A DNA stretch of 64,000 bases from Orychophragmus violaceus (GCA_030180135.1 CM058230.1:28232067-28296066), one strand, 5' to 3'. Shown: positions 31,990 through 44,029, counted from the first letter of the stretch. The notes: generated from the letters alone by a model not told the origin. Program-made: numbers and translations.

Positions 31990-32123
31990 TTAGATCAAAT
32001 CTTGTGGACATAAAATTATACACACAAACTTGTCAATACTAATTTGTCCATGTTACGATGAATACTTATTCCCAAAGTAATGTATCATAGAGAATGAATT
32101 GTGGACAAAAAATATCATAAGAC
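31990..32123. repeat. TGTCCA/TGGACA motif field, left part
   Basis: This short region has TGTGGACAT, TTTGTCCATG and TTGTGGACAAA words. It is continuous with 39848-41560 once the copia element and one AAGAC are removed. Confidence 0.5.
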
Positions 32124-32751
32124 TGTTGGAATTGTGTCCAGCAATCTCTGTACTGTCTCTATAACGTAAGAGTATGTCAGTGATCAGACATAAGTCATAC
32201 AATGCTGGGGGTCATGATGGCTTGCTAGAGTCCGCTCATGATCTATAAGTCTTGGACTTATTGCCTTTATTGTATGATCCCATATGGGTCACACGCTTAA
32301 GCTAGCAGGAAATAATGTTGGAACGGCTTAGCAGAAGTACGACAAAAGTGCTAGGCATTTGTCGTACTAAGAGAGAAAGACTAATGGGTCTGATTAAATG
32401 AGATTTAATCAGATTGGGCCCAAAAGCCCAAAAGGGAAAGAGAAGGCTTTTAAATGACTAAAGGCCAAGTCTCTTCTCCCTTAACCCAACCCTAGCCGCG
32501 CCTCTCTCCTCTCTCTGCGCCAGCCTCCTTTGTGGTCTAGCAGCCAATTTCCGGTGATTGCGTGTGTGAGCCTTTGGAGGATCCATCTCTCGGTGTATCT
32601 CCCTGATCATTGACCTGTTCATCAATTCCGCTGCAAACAAACAGGTAAAAGGTGAGATCTAATGTTTCTAAATAAGAACACCTAGATCTAATGCATGTTT
32701 AGGTTGATATCAATATGAGAATTGAATCAGGATCAACCAAAACTTCCAACA
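32124..32751 (+). repeat. Intact copia 5' LTR
   Basis: 628 bp; pairs with 39215-39842. The first 450 bp resemble the 642-bp LTR of the non-autonomous element. Confidence 0.94.
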
Positions 32752-32752
32752 G

Positions 32753-32765
32753 TGGTATCAGAGCC
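32753..32765 (+). other. Primer-binding site, initiator tRNA-Met type
   Basis: TGGTATCAGAGCC, one base after the LTR, identical to the site at 19580-19592. Confidence 0.9.
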
Positions 32766-34382
32766 ATTGGTTCTTAGGTTTCTTGTTTTAGATTCATGTT
32801 TAGGTTGTTTAATCTGTTTAGAATTGTTTTTGAATCAATTACTGATAAGATAAAACAGTTAAGAAACTGAATTGAACCCTAAACACACAAGAAAAGATCG
32901 CAAACTGAGCTATATGACTCAGAATTTGGATCGGCCGAAGAGGTATGGTCGCGGATGGGCAGTCACGGACGGGCGGTCGCGGACGGACGGTCGCCGATCG
33001 GACGGTCGGACGGAATGGTCCGGATCGTTCGGTCGAGCGCGATCGTTCGTCGCGACGCGTCCCGATCGCTCGGCGATCGCGGAACGTCCGACCGTGCGCT
33101 GCGTCCCGATCGCGTCCCGAGCGTCCGTCCGGCTGGCGTGCGTCCACCCGTGGTGAGCGGCCGGCTGGTGTTATGGCTGAACGGCTGGAAAATTAGGTCA
33201 CGACCAACTCGGTTTGGTTCGTGACTAATTCGGTTCGGTTCAAGGCTCGGTTTAAGATTTTAATTAAAAAAACAACGTTCTGGTTTAATAAACAGATTTA
33301 ATAATTTTATTAAATCTGGTTAAACCGGGATAAGAAATCCAAAGTCGAAAATTGGATTTTGTGCCTAAACCAGGAATTTCTAATTTGATTTGGTTGGACC
33401 AAATAAATTGAGAAATTCCGGTTTAGTAAATAACCGGTTGACAATTGTGGTCATCGTAGTAATTGAAACTTGGTTAGACCAGTTTTAATGAACCAGACCG
33501 GTTATGTCAATTAATTGGACAATTGGGTCATGTCTTGGACATGGACCAATTCTTGGGCCTCGGGCCAAGAAGTTAAAACAATTGGGCCATTAATTGAGTC
33601 ATTCTTCAAATTTAAATTTAAAACTTATTTTATAAAATAAAATTATGAAATTCGATTTTAAATTTTATAAAGTTCCGAAATTTCGAAATTAGAAAGTTTC
33701 CAAAATTAGAAGTTTCTGAATTTGCGGGTTTTGGATTTTAAAGAAGTTTCTAAAGTTAGAAAGTTTCCGGTTTTAGAAAGTTTCCAATTTTAGAAAGTTT
33801 CCAAAAATAGTAGGTTTCCATAAATAGAAAGTTTCCCGAAATAGTAATCTTCTATTTTGGGAATGATTTTAATAAACCTACAAACCTCAAATAATATCAA
33901 GCGTTGGATGTCTTGTCCGGGCTATGTCAGCTGTCAAAGCCCATTCAATTGCATTCATGGCCTTACAGTGTGAGGATGTCTGCTTTTGCGTGGGTAAGAC
34001 AGTTTGTGATTCATAAATGTCATTGGGAGTCCCAGACATTAATGATTACATGACTGTATAGTCCGGTTTTCTTGACTGGGCCATCGGGAGTCCCGGGCCT
34101 TGAGACATCAGAGTGGATTGGGCCTCGGGCCCAGATTCACAACCAAGAGTTATATCACGGATATAATTAGCCGATATAGGGCTTACCGATATAAGCTAAG
34201 GTTGGGTGACGGCCAGTGGCCCACTTTAATCTTAGTTATATGTGGATCTTGGAATCATTATATTCTATTGAGGGTAACTTATGTTATTGAATATAATGCA
34301 TGATTAATCATATTATACTTTAATACGAGATTAATCATTTTGAACATATAACTAATAACCTTTTTATTTATATATTTCAGAT
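32766..34382 (+). other. Intact copia leader
   Basis: 1.6 kb without a gene. A GC-rich segment at about 32930-33175 is built of CGGTCGCGGACGG-like words and differs strongly from the equivalent part of the partner element. AGAAAGTTTCC repeats lie at 33690-33835. The last 560 bp are nearly identical to 20640-21200. Confidence 0.75.
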
Positions 34383-37300
34383 ATGACTACTACAAGCACT
34401 CAAAACACATTCTCGATCCGGTCTGTTCTCGAGAAGGAGAAGCTGACTGGAACGAACTTCCTGACATGGTCAAGGAACTTGAGGCTGGTCCTCAAGCAGG
34501 AGAAGAAGGATTACGTCCTTCGAGATCCCCTCCCCGAGAGGCCTCTTGCCAATGCTGCCAGGACTCTGCACAATGCTTGGGAAAAGCATTCGTCAGATGA
34601 AAATGATGTTTATTGCCTGATGTTGGTGACAATGACTCCTGAGCTGCAAAAACAGTTCGAGAGTGTATTGTCTCCAATCGAGATCATGGCAAGCCTGAAA
34701 TCGCTTTTTCAGGAGCAGGCTAGGACCGAGAGGTTCCAGACAGTTAAGAACCTCTTGGACTGTAAGTTGGCTGCGAATGCGGCAGTGAGTCCTCATGTGT
34801 TGAAGATGATGGGTTATCTCGATCATCTTCACAAACTCGACTGCCCAATCAGCCAGGAACTTGCCTGCGACATCATTCTGCAGTCTTTACCTGCAAGCTA
34901 TGATCAGTTCATTCTGAACTTTAACATGCATGGCTTGAGTAAGACACTGCCTGAGCTTCACGGAATGCTCAAGACTGCAGAGCCCAACTTGAAGAAAACC
35001 GCCAAGGACCCCAATGTACTTATGGTACAAAAGGGCAAGGGGTTTAAGAAGTCTTCTGCTAAGGATAAGGGAAAGGCCAAGGGTGTCCAAGTCGTGGACT
35101 CAGACACGCCAAAGCCCAAGCCCAAGTCCAAGGCTGGGCCTACTGACATGTGCAGGTTCTGCAAAGAACTGGGGCATTGGAGAAGAGATTGCAAGAAATT
35201 CCAGGAAGGTCTAAAGGAATTAAAGAAGAAGACTTTCGAGACTTCTTCATCAGGTATTTTTGTTATAGAAGTTAATACAACTACTTCTGATAATACCTCA
35301 TGGGTCATGGATACTGGTTGTGGGGCTCATATTTGTACTAATATGCAGGCACTCAGCAACAGTAGAAGGCTGAAGCAAGGACAAGTAGAGCTACGAGTTG
35401 GGAATGGAGCGAAAGTTTCAGCACTAGCTGTAGGAACATACTTGTTGTCTTTACCTTCGGGATTGATTTTAGAACTTAATAATTGTTATTTTGTACCTGC
35501 TATAAGCAGAAATATTATTTCAATTTCTTTGTTGGATTTGGAAGGTTATGATTTTTCAGTTAAGAATAAATTATGTTCCTTCAATCGCAACAATTTGTTC
35601 TATGGTTCTGCCCCTCTTACGAATGGGCTTTACATACTCGATCAATCCGCGCCAATTTATAACATTAATACAAAACGGTTTAAACCTAATGAGGAAAACC
35701 GAACGTTTCTATGGCATTGTCGTTTAGGGCACATCAGCGAGAAACGCATCAAGAGGCTCCATTCGAATGGACTTCTTGGCTCATTTGACTTTGAGTCATG
35801 TGAGAAATGCGAATCCTGCATGATGGGCAAAATGACACGGGCTCCCTTTAATAAACCTAACGAGAGGGCCAGTGACTTATTGGGCCTGATACACACTGAT
35901 GTGTGTGGCCCAATGTCCACAAATGCAAGAGGAAACTATCAGTACTTCATTACCTTCACTGATGATTTCAGTAGGTATGGATATGTTTATTTGATGAAAC
36001 ATAAGTCTGAATCTTTTGAGAAGTTCAGAGAATTCCAAAATGAAGTACAGAACCAACTTGGCAAAAGCATTAAGGCTCTTCGGTCCGACCGAGGAGGTGA
36101 ATACTTAAGCCAAGAATTCAGTGATCATCTGAGAGAGTGTGGGATCGTATCCCAACTCACTCCTCCTGGAACACCTCAATGGAACGGTGTATCTGAGAGG
36201 AGAAATCGGACCTTATTGGATATGGTTCGATCTATGATGAGTCACACAGACCTTCCAATATCCCTTTGGGGATATGCTCTGCTAACAGCAGTGTTCACTC
36301 TAAATAGAGCGCCATCAAAAGCAGTAGCAAAGACACCATATGAATTATGGACTGGAGAAGCTCCAGTGCTGTCTTATCTAAGAATTTGGGGTTGTGAAGC
36401 CTATGTTAAGAGATTAATCTCAGATAAGCTTACACCAAAATCTGATAAATGCTATTTCATTGGTTATCCACGGGAAACCAAGGCTTATTACTTCTATCTA
36501 CGTTCCGAGAACAAGATCTTTGTTGCTCGGGATTGTAACTTTCTTGAGAGAGAGTTTCTCTCTAAGAAAGACAGTGGGAGTAAGGTACTGCTTGAAGAAA
36601 TTCAAGATGAACAGGATACTGCTCAACCTAATGAGGAAGAGCAGCAGGAGGATCTACAAGAAATTGTAGAGCCTGAACCTGTAGTACCTGAAGTTCGAAG
36701 ATCCGGGAGGATCCGTCACGAACCCGAGAGATATCAGGGATTCCTCGTGACTGACTGTCATGATCTTTTGATCATTGATGGTGATGAACCATCGAACTTC
36801 AATCAAGCCATGATGGGCCCAGATTCCTCTAAGTGGCGCAAGGCCACTGATTCCGAAATGGACTCCATGTCGGTCAACCAAGTCTTTTCGTTGGTTGACT
36901 TACCCGCTGGTGTAAAAGCCATCGAGTGCAAATGGATCTTCAAGAAGAAGATTGACGTGGATGGAAATGTCCAGATTTATAAAGCCAGGTTGGTGGCAAA
37001 AGGTTTCAGACAAGTTCACGGTGTGGACTACGATGAAACCTATTCACCGGTGGCTATGATGAAATCTATTCGGATTCTACTAGCAACTGCAGCTTTTCAT
37101 GATTATGAAATTTGGCAGATGGATGTGAAAACCGCCTTCCTGAATGGTATTCTGGAAGAGGATGTGTATATGACGCAACCTGACGGTTACATAGATCCAA
37201 AGAATGCTGGGAAAGTATGCAAGCTTCATAAATCCATTTATGGATTGAAGCAAGCATCGAGGAGCTGGAATCTTCGTTTTGATGAAGCGATCAAGCAATT

Positions 37301-38360
37301 TGACTTCATCAGAAACGAAGAAGAACAATGCGTGTATAAGAAAACTAGTGGGAGCAAAATCGTTTTTCTTATTCTGTATGTTGATGACATACTGCTTCTC
37401 GGAAACGACGTTCCAATGCTAAAGTCTGTAAAGGACTGGCTTGGAAGTTGTTTTTCCATGAAAGACATGGGTGAAGCCGCATACGTTCTTGGAATTAGGA
37501 TCTATCGGGATAGACCTAAGAGGCTGATAGGCTTGTGTCAAGACTCATACATTGACAAAGTCCTACAAAGATTCAGCATGAAAGATTCCAAGAAGGGCTT
37601 CACGCCGATGGTACATGGCACAACGCTAAGCAAGAAGCAGAGCCCTACGTCGGCTGCTGAGCTCGAGCGTATGAAGAACATTCCCTATGCATCTGCAATA
37701 GGATCTGTTATGTATGCCATGATCTGTACTCGTCCTGATGTTGCTTATGCATTGAGCATGACGAGTAGATACCAGTCAAATCCAGGTGAAAACCATTGGA
37801 TTGCCGTAAAGAACATCTTGAAGTATCTAAGACATACTAAGGATAAGTTCTTAGTGTACGGTGGGAGTGATGTGCTTAAAGTCAGTGGATTCACGGACGC
37901 AAGTTTCCAGACAGACACTGATGATTTCCGGTCACAGTCCGGTTATGTCTTTTGTCTGAATGGCGGTGCAGTAAGTTGGAGAAGCTCCAAGCAGGACACC
38001 GTTGCTGATTCCACCACAGAAGCTGAATATATCGCCGCCTCAGAAGCAGCGAAGGAAGCTGTTTGGATACGAAAGTTCATTATGGAACTAGGTGTGATAC
38101 CAGATGCGGCTGAGCCTCTGGCACTGTTTTGTGACAACAATGGTGCTATAGCTCAGGCAAAGGAACCAAGATCACACCAGAAATCCAAGCATGTTCAAAG
38201 AAGATATCACTTGATACGTGACATCATTAATAGAAAGGAAGTCAAGATCAGCCGAGTTCCGACAGATGATAATGTCGCTGATCCGTTGACAAAGCCACTC
38301 CCAAGGCCTAAGCTCGAGTTCCTGACTGAAGCTGTAGGCATTAGAAACATTGAAATGTAA
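34383..38360 (+). CDS. Ty1/copia Gag-Pol polyprotein
   Basis: A single 1325-residue ORF. Gag occupies about residues 1-250, with a zinc knuckle CRFCKELGHWRRDC from residue 257. Protease has the WVMDTGCGAH active site (D310). Integrase has an HHCC module beginning near residue 442 (LWHCRLGH through CEKCESC) and the catalytic triad D506, D569, E605, the last two 36 apart as in D-D35-E. The RT has DVKTAFLNG, YGLKQASRSW and the YVDD box at 999-1002. RNase H has D1172, the EAEY segment near 1213-1216 and DNNG. The C-terminus ends DPLTKPLP plus a short tail. The order PR-IN-RT-RH defines Ty1/copia. No stop or frameshift interrupts it and all catalytic residues are present, so it is probably a functional or recently functional element. 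Confidence 0.97.
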   Translation: MTTTSTQNTFSIRSVLEKEKLTGTNFLTWSRNLRLVLKQEKKDYVLRDPLPERPLANAARTLHNAWEKHSSDENDVYCLMLVTMTPELQKQFESVLSPIEIMASLKSLFQEQARTERFQTVKNLLDCKLAANAAVSPHVLKMMGYLDHLHKLDCPISQELACDIILQSLPASYDQFILNFNMHGLSKTLPELHGMLKTAEPNLKKTAKDPNVLMVQKGKGFKKSSAKDKGKAKGVQVVDSDTPKPKPKSKAGPTDMCRFCKELGHWRRDCKKFQEGLKELKKKTFETSSSGIFVIEVNTTTSDNTSWVMDTGCGAHICTNMQALSNSRRLKQGQVELRVGNGAKVSALAVGTYLLSLPSGLILELNNCYFVPAISRNIISISLLDLEGYDFSVKNKLCSFNRNNLFYGSAPLTNGLYILDQSAPIYNINTKRFKPNEENRTFLWHCRLGHISEKRIKRLHSNGLLGSFDFESCEKCESCMMGKMTRAPFNKPNERASDLLGLIHTDVCGPMSTNARGNYQYFITFTDDFSRYGYVYLMKHKSESFEKFREFQNEVQNQLGKSIKALRSDRGGEYLSQEFSDHLRECGIVSQLTPPGTPQWNGVSERRNRTLLDMVRSMMSHTDLPISLWGYALLTAVFTLNRAPSKAVAKTPYELWTGEAPVLSYLRIWGCEAYVKRLISDKLTPKSDKCYFIGYPRETKAYYFYLRSENKIFVARDCNFLEREFLSKKDSGSKVLLEEIQDEQDTAQPNEEEQQEDLQEIVEPEPVVPEVRRSGRIRHEPERYQGFLVTDCHDLLIIDGDEPSNFNQAMMGPDSSKWRKATDSEMDSMSVNQVFSLVDLPAGVKAIECKWIFKKKIDVDGNVQIYKARLVAKGFRQVHGVDYDETYSPVAMMKSIRILLATAAFHDYEIWQMDVKTAFLNGILEEDVYMTQPDGYIDPKNAGKVCKLHKSIYGLKQASRSWNLRFDEAIKQFDFIRNEEEQCVYKKTSGSKIVFLILYVDDILLLGNDVPMLKSVKDWLGSCFSMKDMGEAAYVLGIRIYRDRPKRLIGLCQDSYIDKVLQRFSMKDSKKGFTPMVHGTTLSKKQSPTSAAELERMKNIPYASAIGSVMYAMICTRPDVAYALSMTSRYQSNPGENHWIAVKNILKYLRHTKDKFLVYGGSDVLKVSGFTDASFQTDTDDFRSQSGYVFCLNGGAVSWRSSKQDTVADSTTEAEYIAASEAAKEAVWIRKFIMELGVIPDAAEPLALFCDNNGAIAQAKEPRSHQKSKHVQRRYHLIRDIINRKEVKISRVPTDDNVADPLTKPLPRPKLEFLTEAVGIRNIEM

Positions 38361-39214
38361 TCTAAATTTGAGTGGGAGTTTTGTGAGCTTTATTTTAGTT
38401 ATTTGATATGTTCTTGTAAAACATTATTTATGTTTTAATGAAATTATTATTTCAAGATTATTTTAACTGTGATGAAATAATCGTTCCAAAATGATATGAA
38501 CCATTTTATAGGTCATCGAAGTAAATGATTTGATCTTGAGTCATCGAATTCATTTAGCTTGATCATGAGATCCTATATTTGATAAATGTTTTATATCATC
38601 ATGTCCCTAGTCGAAGGTTGTTGAAATTGGAACACCAACAACCGTGTAAGACTGGATTGGTACGTGACTTATGACAAAGTCTCAGTGTGTCATAGATGCT
38701 CGGCATCAAAGTCAGTACATAGGTGTATGTTGGGAACATACGACCGGACAAGACCCGCTAATAAGAACTCTTCAGGATATTTATATCTGTGTCATAAGAG
38801 ATTCTTACTACGACTATAGAGTATAGTCCTTAGACCTGAGTTCACATGCATGTGACTGCACATGGACTGATGTACTTTGATCATTGTCTAACGCTATCAT
38901 TCTGTGATAGCTATAAGGACCTTGTTTGGGTGCATTATGAAATGAGTAGTTTACAGTGATGGAACAAGATGGGATTTGTCCCTCCAATATAAATGGAGTG
39001 AATATCTCTAGGCCAATCGGAGATTTGAATACTGGAAAACGCATGGCCATGCTCAAACGGACTTTCCCGAGTCGTTTGTATTGTCAGTATCAAATCAGAG
39101 TCCGATGAACAAGATTAGGCTTTATAAGGATGACACTAATCTTGCCTTATGACTAATCGAGATATTGAGACGAAAGGGATTATGAATACAGAGATTCCAG
39201 TTCAAGTGGGAGAT
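38361..39214 (+). other. Intact copia 3' untranslated region and polypurine tract
   Basis: Noncoding, similar at about 95% to 24791-25658. It ends with the polypurine tract CAAGTGGGAGAT at 39203-39214, abutting the 3' LTR. Confidence 0.8.
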
Positions 39215-39842
39215 TGTTGGAAATGTGTCCAGCAATCTCTGTACTGTCTCTATAACGTAAGAGTATGTCAGTGATCAGACATAAGTCATACAATGCTGGG
39301 GGTCATGATGGCTTGCTAGAGTCCGCTCATGATCTATAAGTCTTGGACTTATTGCCTTTATTGTATGATCCCATATGGGTCACACGCTTAAGCTAGCAGG
39401 AAATAATGTTGGAACGGCTTAGCAGAAGTACGACAAAAGTGCTAGGCATTTGTCGTACTAAGAGAGAAAGACTAATGGGTCTGATTAAATGGGATTTAAT
39501 CAGATTGGGCCCAAAAGCCCAAAAGGGAAAGAGAAGGCTTTTAAATGACTAAAGGCCAAGTCTCTTCTCCCTTAACCCAACCCTAGCCGCGCCTCTCTCC
39601 TCTCTCTGCGCCAGCCTCCTTTGTGGTCTAGCAGCCAATTTCCGGTGATTGCGTGTGTGAGCCTTTGGAGGATCCATCTCTCGGTGTATCTCCCTGATCA
39701 TTGACCTGTTCATCAATTCCGCTGCAAACAAACAGGTAAAAGGTGAGATCTAATGTTTCTAAATAAGAACACCTAGATCTAATGCATGTTTAGGTTGATA
39801 TCAATATGAGAATTGAATCAGGATCAACCAAAACTTCCAACA
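39215..39842 (+). repeat. Intact copia 3' LTR
   Basis: 628 bp; followed by AAGAC. Confidence 0.94.
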
Positions 39843-39847
39843 AAGAC

Positions 39848-41560
39848 AGTGTACACAAAAACATATCCGTCCATACAATACATGTGACAATATTTCTAAG
39901 TTATATTTGAGTGACAGTCTATACGAAAAAGCATGAACACTAAGAAATTTACATTTATATGTGTTCACAAACAAGTGTACACGGAAATATGTCCATCCAT
40001 ACAATATACTTTACTGCCGAGAATGGATGGATTGTAGATCTTGTCCATCGTTATACTTCAAACATGAATAAATCATAAATGTTAAGTAATTAAATTGGTG
40101 TCCACTATATGGTGTCCACACTAGTAACGATGTACAACTAAATTAAAAAATACACATATAAATATATAATGGTGTCCACCGGCTAGTGTACACGAGAACA
40201 TGTATGTATGGTCGAGTACAAGCAAACATACACAAAACATGGTCATCCATGTTAAAGTCTATACAAATACCTAATAAAACTGACACATAAAGATTCATAA
40301 ATTAGCAAGACTAAGCAAGAGACAAATCAGTGCCACATATACAGTGAGGAACATGTAACGGAATATATGTCTAAACCAATGTGAATAACTTAATATAACA
40401 AAGGTCGTTAAACAATGTTTGGTATTTTAAGCAGTACACATATCACTTTATGAGAGCCCAATCCAAGTGACAGTCTATACGAAAAAATATGAACACTAAG
40501 AAATTTACATTTATATGTGTTCACAAACAAGTGTACACGGAAATATGTCCATCCATACAATACACTTTGCTACCGAAAAATGGATGGATTGTGGATCTTG
40601 TCCATCGTTATATTGCAAACATAAATAAAGCATAAATGTTGTAATTAAATTGGTGTCCACTATATGGTGTCCACACTAGTAACTATGTACAATTAAACAA
40701 ACAAGTACACATATAAATATATATATAATGGTGTCTACTGGCTAGTGTAAAACGAGAACATGTCCGTATGGTCGAGTACAAGCAAACATACACAAAAACA
40801 TGGTCGTCTATGTTAAAGTCTATACAAAGACCCAATAAAACTGACACATAAAGATTCATAAATTAGCAAGACTAAGCAAGAGACAAATCAGTGCCACATA
40901 TACAGCGAGGAACATGTAACTGAATATATGTCTAAAGCAATGTGAATAACTTAATATAAAAAGGCCGTTAAACAAAGTTTGGTATTTTAAGCAGTACACT
41001 TATCACTTTATGAGAACACAATCCAAATATTAATGTCCATTACATAATTTTTGCTACTTAGAATTTTATAACACTAACTACTAGTGTCCATTAACTACAA
41101 GTATTTGAGAATTTTAACTAATCTGTAACACAGCGTACACAAATCAATGTCCACAACAACATGTCAAATAAGAGTGATTAAGGAGCATAAAGTAAATATA
41201 TGGACAGTTTGATGTCCACCGATCATTGTCCATAGATCGATGTACAATTGAGTCAAATCAACATCCACAGATGCTTGTCCAAAGACTCGATCTAATAGAA
41301 GTAAATAAACTTTATCTAGCAAGCAACTGAGCCATGTGAGCTATGCAAATTTTAACAGAAACAGAAATAGAGTAAACAAAAATGTGAGCTAAGAAAGTAA
41401 CAAATTGATTGAATAAGCAAAACCCTAAATTTACTCACCATACATTGTTGGGAGATTGGATCTACAGAAGGGGATGTCCACCGAATGATGTCCATAGTTC
41501 AACACTTATACTAGTTTGTAAGTTGAATTTCCTTCACAAGTCCCTAATATACTCAACTCA
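39848..41560 (+). repeat. Field of TGTCCA / TGTACAC motifs
   Basis: I count at least 17 TGTCCA on the plus strand in 1.7 kb (about 0.4 expected by chance) and almost none on the minus strand, together with GTGTACAC and GTGTTCAC variants. No protein gene is supported; the longest frames are short. The motif also occurs in 31990-32123 and again at 42630 and 42739, so the whole region may be one DNA transposon or regulatory region into which the copia inserted. Confidence 0.65.
39911..41022 (+). repeat. Tandem duplication, unit about 556 bp
   Basis: Unit 1 (39911-40466) and unit 2 (40467 to about 41022) both start GTGACAGTCTATACGAAAAA and end near TATCACTTTATGAGA...ATCCAA. They differ by scattered substitutions and small indels (several percent by eye). 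Confidence 0.85.
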
Positions 41561-42772
41561 GTATAAGACTTCCATTAAACCCTATACTCACAACTAAGTT
41601 TCAACAATTGAGAAGGAAACTACCCAATAAGCAAAAACGAACATGAGCCTGAGCCATTTTGATTCGCCGTCTTGCAAGAGGCACGAATCGCTGAAGCAAC
41701 GCCTTTACTATCAATTATGGTTGCACTCCTGGATTTCGTCACGTTCAATAAGAATAGATCTCCTTAAAAAAATGAAAAAAATTAACAACTTTGAAAGATT
41801 TATAAACCCAGATTTATAAGAATGACAGAATAAAAATGAAAAGATGCGGAAAGAAAAAGATGGAGATAAAGATGACAAAAATAGAAAGAGATGACAAAAA
41901 TAGAAGAATGAAAAACCAAACGTAAAAAAAAAAAGATGGAAGAAAGAAGGAGATGGTGAAGAGAAATGTTAGAAGAATGAGATGGAGATGAAAGATAAAG
42001 AGTTTAAGTTTCATTTTAACTTAAAAGTTTAAAAACAAAAGTAGATTTATGATTGAAAAAAAAAAAGTAAAAGAAGGATGAGAAATAGAAAAGACAAGAA
42101 CAGTTGTGAAAATTCATAGTCACAAAGTACCTTTGTGAAGTGATTTATTTTGAAATTATTAAAGGCCAAAGTACCTTTTATTGTAAAGAACTCTTAAAAA
42201 AGTTGGTTTAGTGTTTTAGGTGGTTTGATACTGGTTTATAAATAGATTTGTGTTGGTTTAGATCATAGACCAATAAAACTAAAACATGTGTGTAATTAAT
42301 TCATAAATTTTCAATTCAGAGAGATATAGATTTCAAATTTTGTTTTCATAAATATTTGACATAAGACTTTAGAAATAGGCATCATCTGATGCAATATGAT
42401 ATTTTTGTTGGGGGAAATAGATTATTATTCCAAACTTATATATAGTCTAAGAATCTATAACTAGTCTAACGTCGTTACTCTTTCCACCACACACAATTAA
42501 GTTATATGCGACGAACAGCGTGTAAAAGCTGCAACTTGTAATCTTTGTTTTATCTTTGCCAAGTTGAAATTTATACATATATCAACTATGGTGTGGTTTT
42601 TTGTTGTTGTAATAACCAACTATGGTGTGGTGGACACACCCAATTATACAAACAAAATTAATGTACATATGACAAAATCTTACATTAAAATATCAAATCA
42701 ATGATGTAACGCCTCACAGCTTTGCACATATAAATGTCCACAGAAGCTTTTTTTAATATAAATCTAAGTTAT
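41561..42772. other. AT-rich noncoding stretch
   Basis: Nothing recognisable as a gene. A purine-rich segment lies at 41760-42070 (GAAAGAAAAAGATGGAG words on plus). The short GC-richer piece at 41660-41760 could be an exon fragment on the minus strand, but I cannot support it. Confidence 0.45.
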
Positions 42773-42877
42773 AATTAATTAAATCAACAACTGCTGATAT
42801 ATTATAGTTTTTATAAATCTATGTTGAAGCTCTTGTAATTAATTAAATCATCAACTGCTGATATATTATAGTTTTAT
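42773..42877 (+). repeat. 64-bp tandem duplication across an Athila LTR start
   Basis: AATTAATTAAATCA(A/T)CAACTG plus the LTR start TGATATATTATAG occurs at 42773 and again at 42837. The second copy leads into the LTR. So the flank/LTR boundary was duplicated. Confidence 0.75.
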
Positions 42878-44023
42878 GGGTTTTAAGTCATAATAAATAT
42901 ATATAATTAAGTCGTTTATGTGTCTTTCAAATTTTTAGAATCATTATAAGTTTTCACATCTTTGGAGATATTTGAGAAATTTTAAAGCAATATGCGAAAT
43001 TTTAGAAATTGAAGCCGAGATAATCAAAATCACCATTGATCTTTGGATTGAGCGTCGATCGATGCACATCTTGCTTTGATCGACAAGAGATTCCGATCAC
43101 AAAATCAAGCCGACTAAAAAGATTTTTGAAGAATCACAAAGATGCCCACAAGTTTTAATATTTACAAAAGTGATTCAAAACATGTATTAGTGTTTTAGTT
43201 AGTTTTTTTAATATCATTCATGCTTTTATACTTGAAGTTTTTGAGAAAAATCAGAGCTTAGGACTGATGCAATACTCTATACTACTTTTGAGAGATGATT
43301 TTGAACTCGTGTTTCTTATTCTCTTTGATTTATATGATATATATTTTAATCATGTCATATGTTTCATTTGAAATGTCTGAGCAGATCTCTAGTTAGGTTT
43401 AGAGATTTTCGTTTCATATAATGATAGACTGATTTACATATTAGGATTCATAACTTGATTAGTTATTCACTTAAGTTGTTCTTACACTAGTTTTTGATTG
43501 ATCACCTAGAATCTAAATCATATTTTATTAAGTTGACGATAAAGTGTTATTTATAATCTGACATAACTTTTGGTGAATAAATTAGATAATTGCAAAGAAA
43601 ATTAGATTAGATAATTTTTGAAAGAATCAAACTTGAGCTTAATGCTAGTTTAATCTTTAATAAACGCAAAGAAATTGGGGGTTTTAGGTTTTAAACTTAG
43701 TAAATTCTCGAAAGTTGGTTTATTTTATCTCAATGATTTGAATTTTAGAACATGTTCTTAATTCGATCACGGCTGATAATTGATATGCATTACTTAATTT
43801 CCTATGAAATTCCATTGACCTGACGATTTCCCCATTTGATAACAACCCGATTTAATTTTTCTGCATTGATTTTATTTCATTAAAACCACTTCTGCTTAGC
43901 TTACTCTGACACTACAATTCATCGTGAGATTCTTGAATCTCAGTGGATTCGATCTATATATATACTATGATTGCATGTGCACTTGTAGTGTAGCTTTATA
44001 GAATTGAAATTTTGAGCATATCA
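42859..44023 (+). repeat. Old Athila 5' LTR
   Basis: 1165 bp, from TGATATATTATAG to GCATATCA, recognisable by position-for-position similarity to the LTR at 55042 but strongly diverged. A degenerate palindrome pair is at about 43055-43082. Confidence 0.75.
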
Positions 44024-44029
44024 AGTTTG

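Larger units (their letters stand above)
32124..39842 (+). mobile_element. Intact Ty1/copia retrotransposon
   Basis: LTRs of 628 bp (32124-32751 and 39215-39842) begin TGTTGG and end CCAACA, with target duplication AAGAC (32119-32123 and 39843-39847). I find two differences between the LTRs (a T/A change 11 bases in, and A/G at 32400 versus its partner). This is about 0.3%, so insertion was recent. It holds an initiator tRNA-Met primer site, a long leader, one uninterrupted gag-pol ORF, a 3' untranslated region and a polypurine tract. All parts needed for transposition are present. Confidence 0.95.

Noticed and set aside
32872..33224. Several overlapping frames in the GC-rich copia leader
   Set aside because: Low-complexity GC-rich sequence opens all frames; compositions are Arg/Asp/Ser-rich and not protein-like.
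39911..41022. A satellite array
   Set aside because: Only two units of the 556-bp repeat are present and flanks are unrelated, so it is a tandem duplication, not a satellite.
41814..42014. Phe/Leu-rich minus-strand frame resembling a membrane protein
   Set aside because: It is the complement of a purine-rich simple sequence; no start context or homologous pattern.
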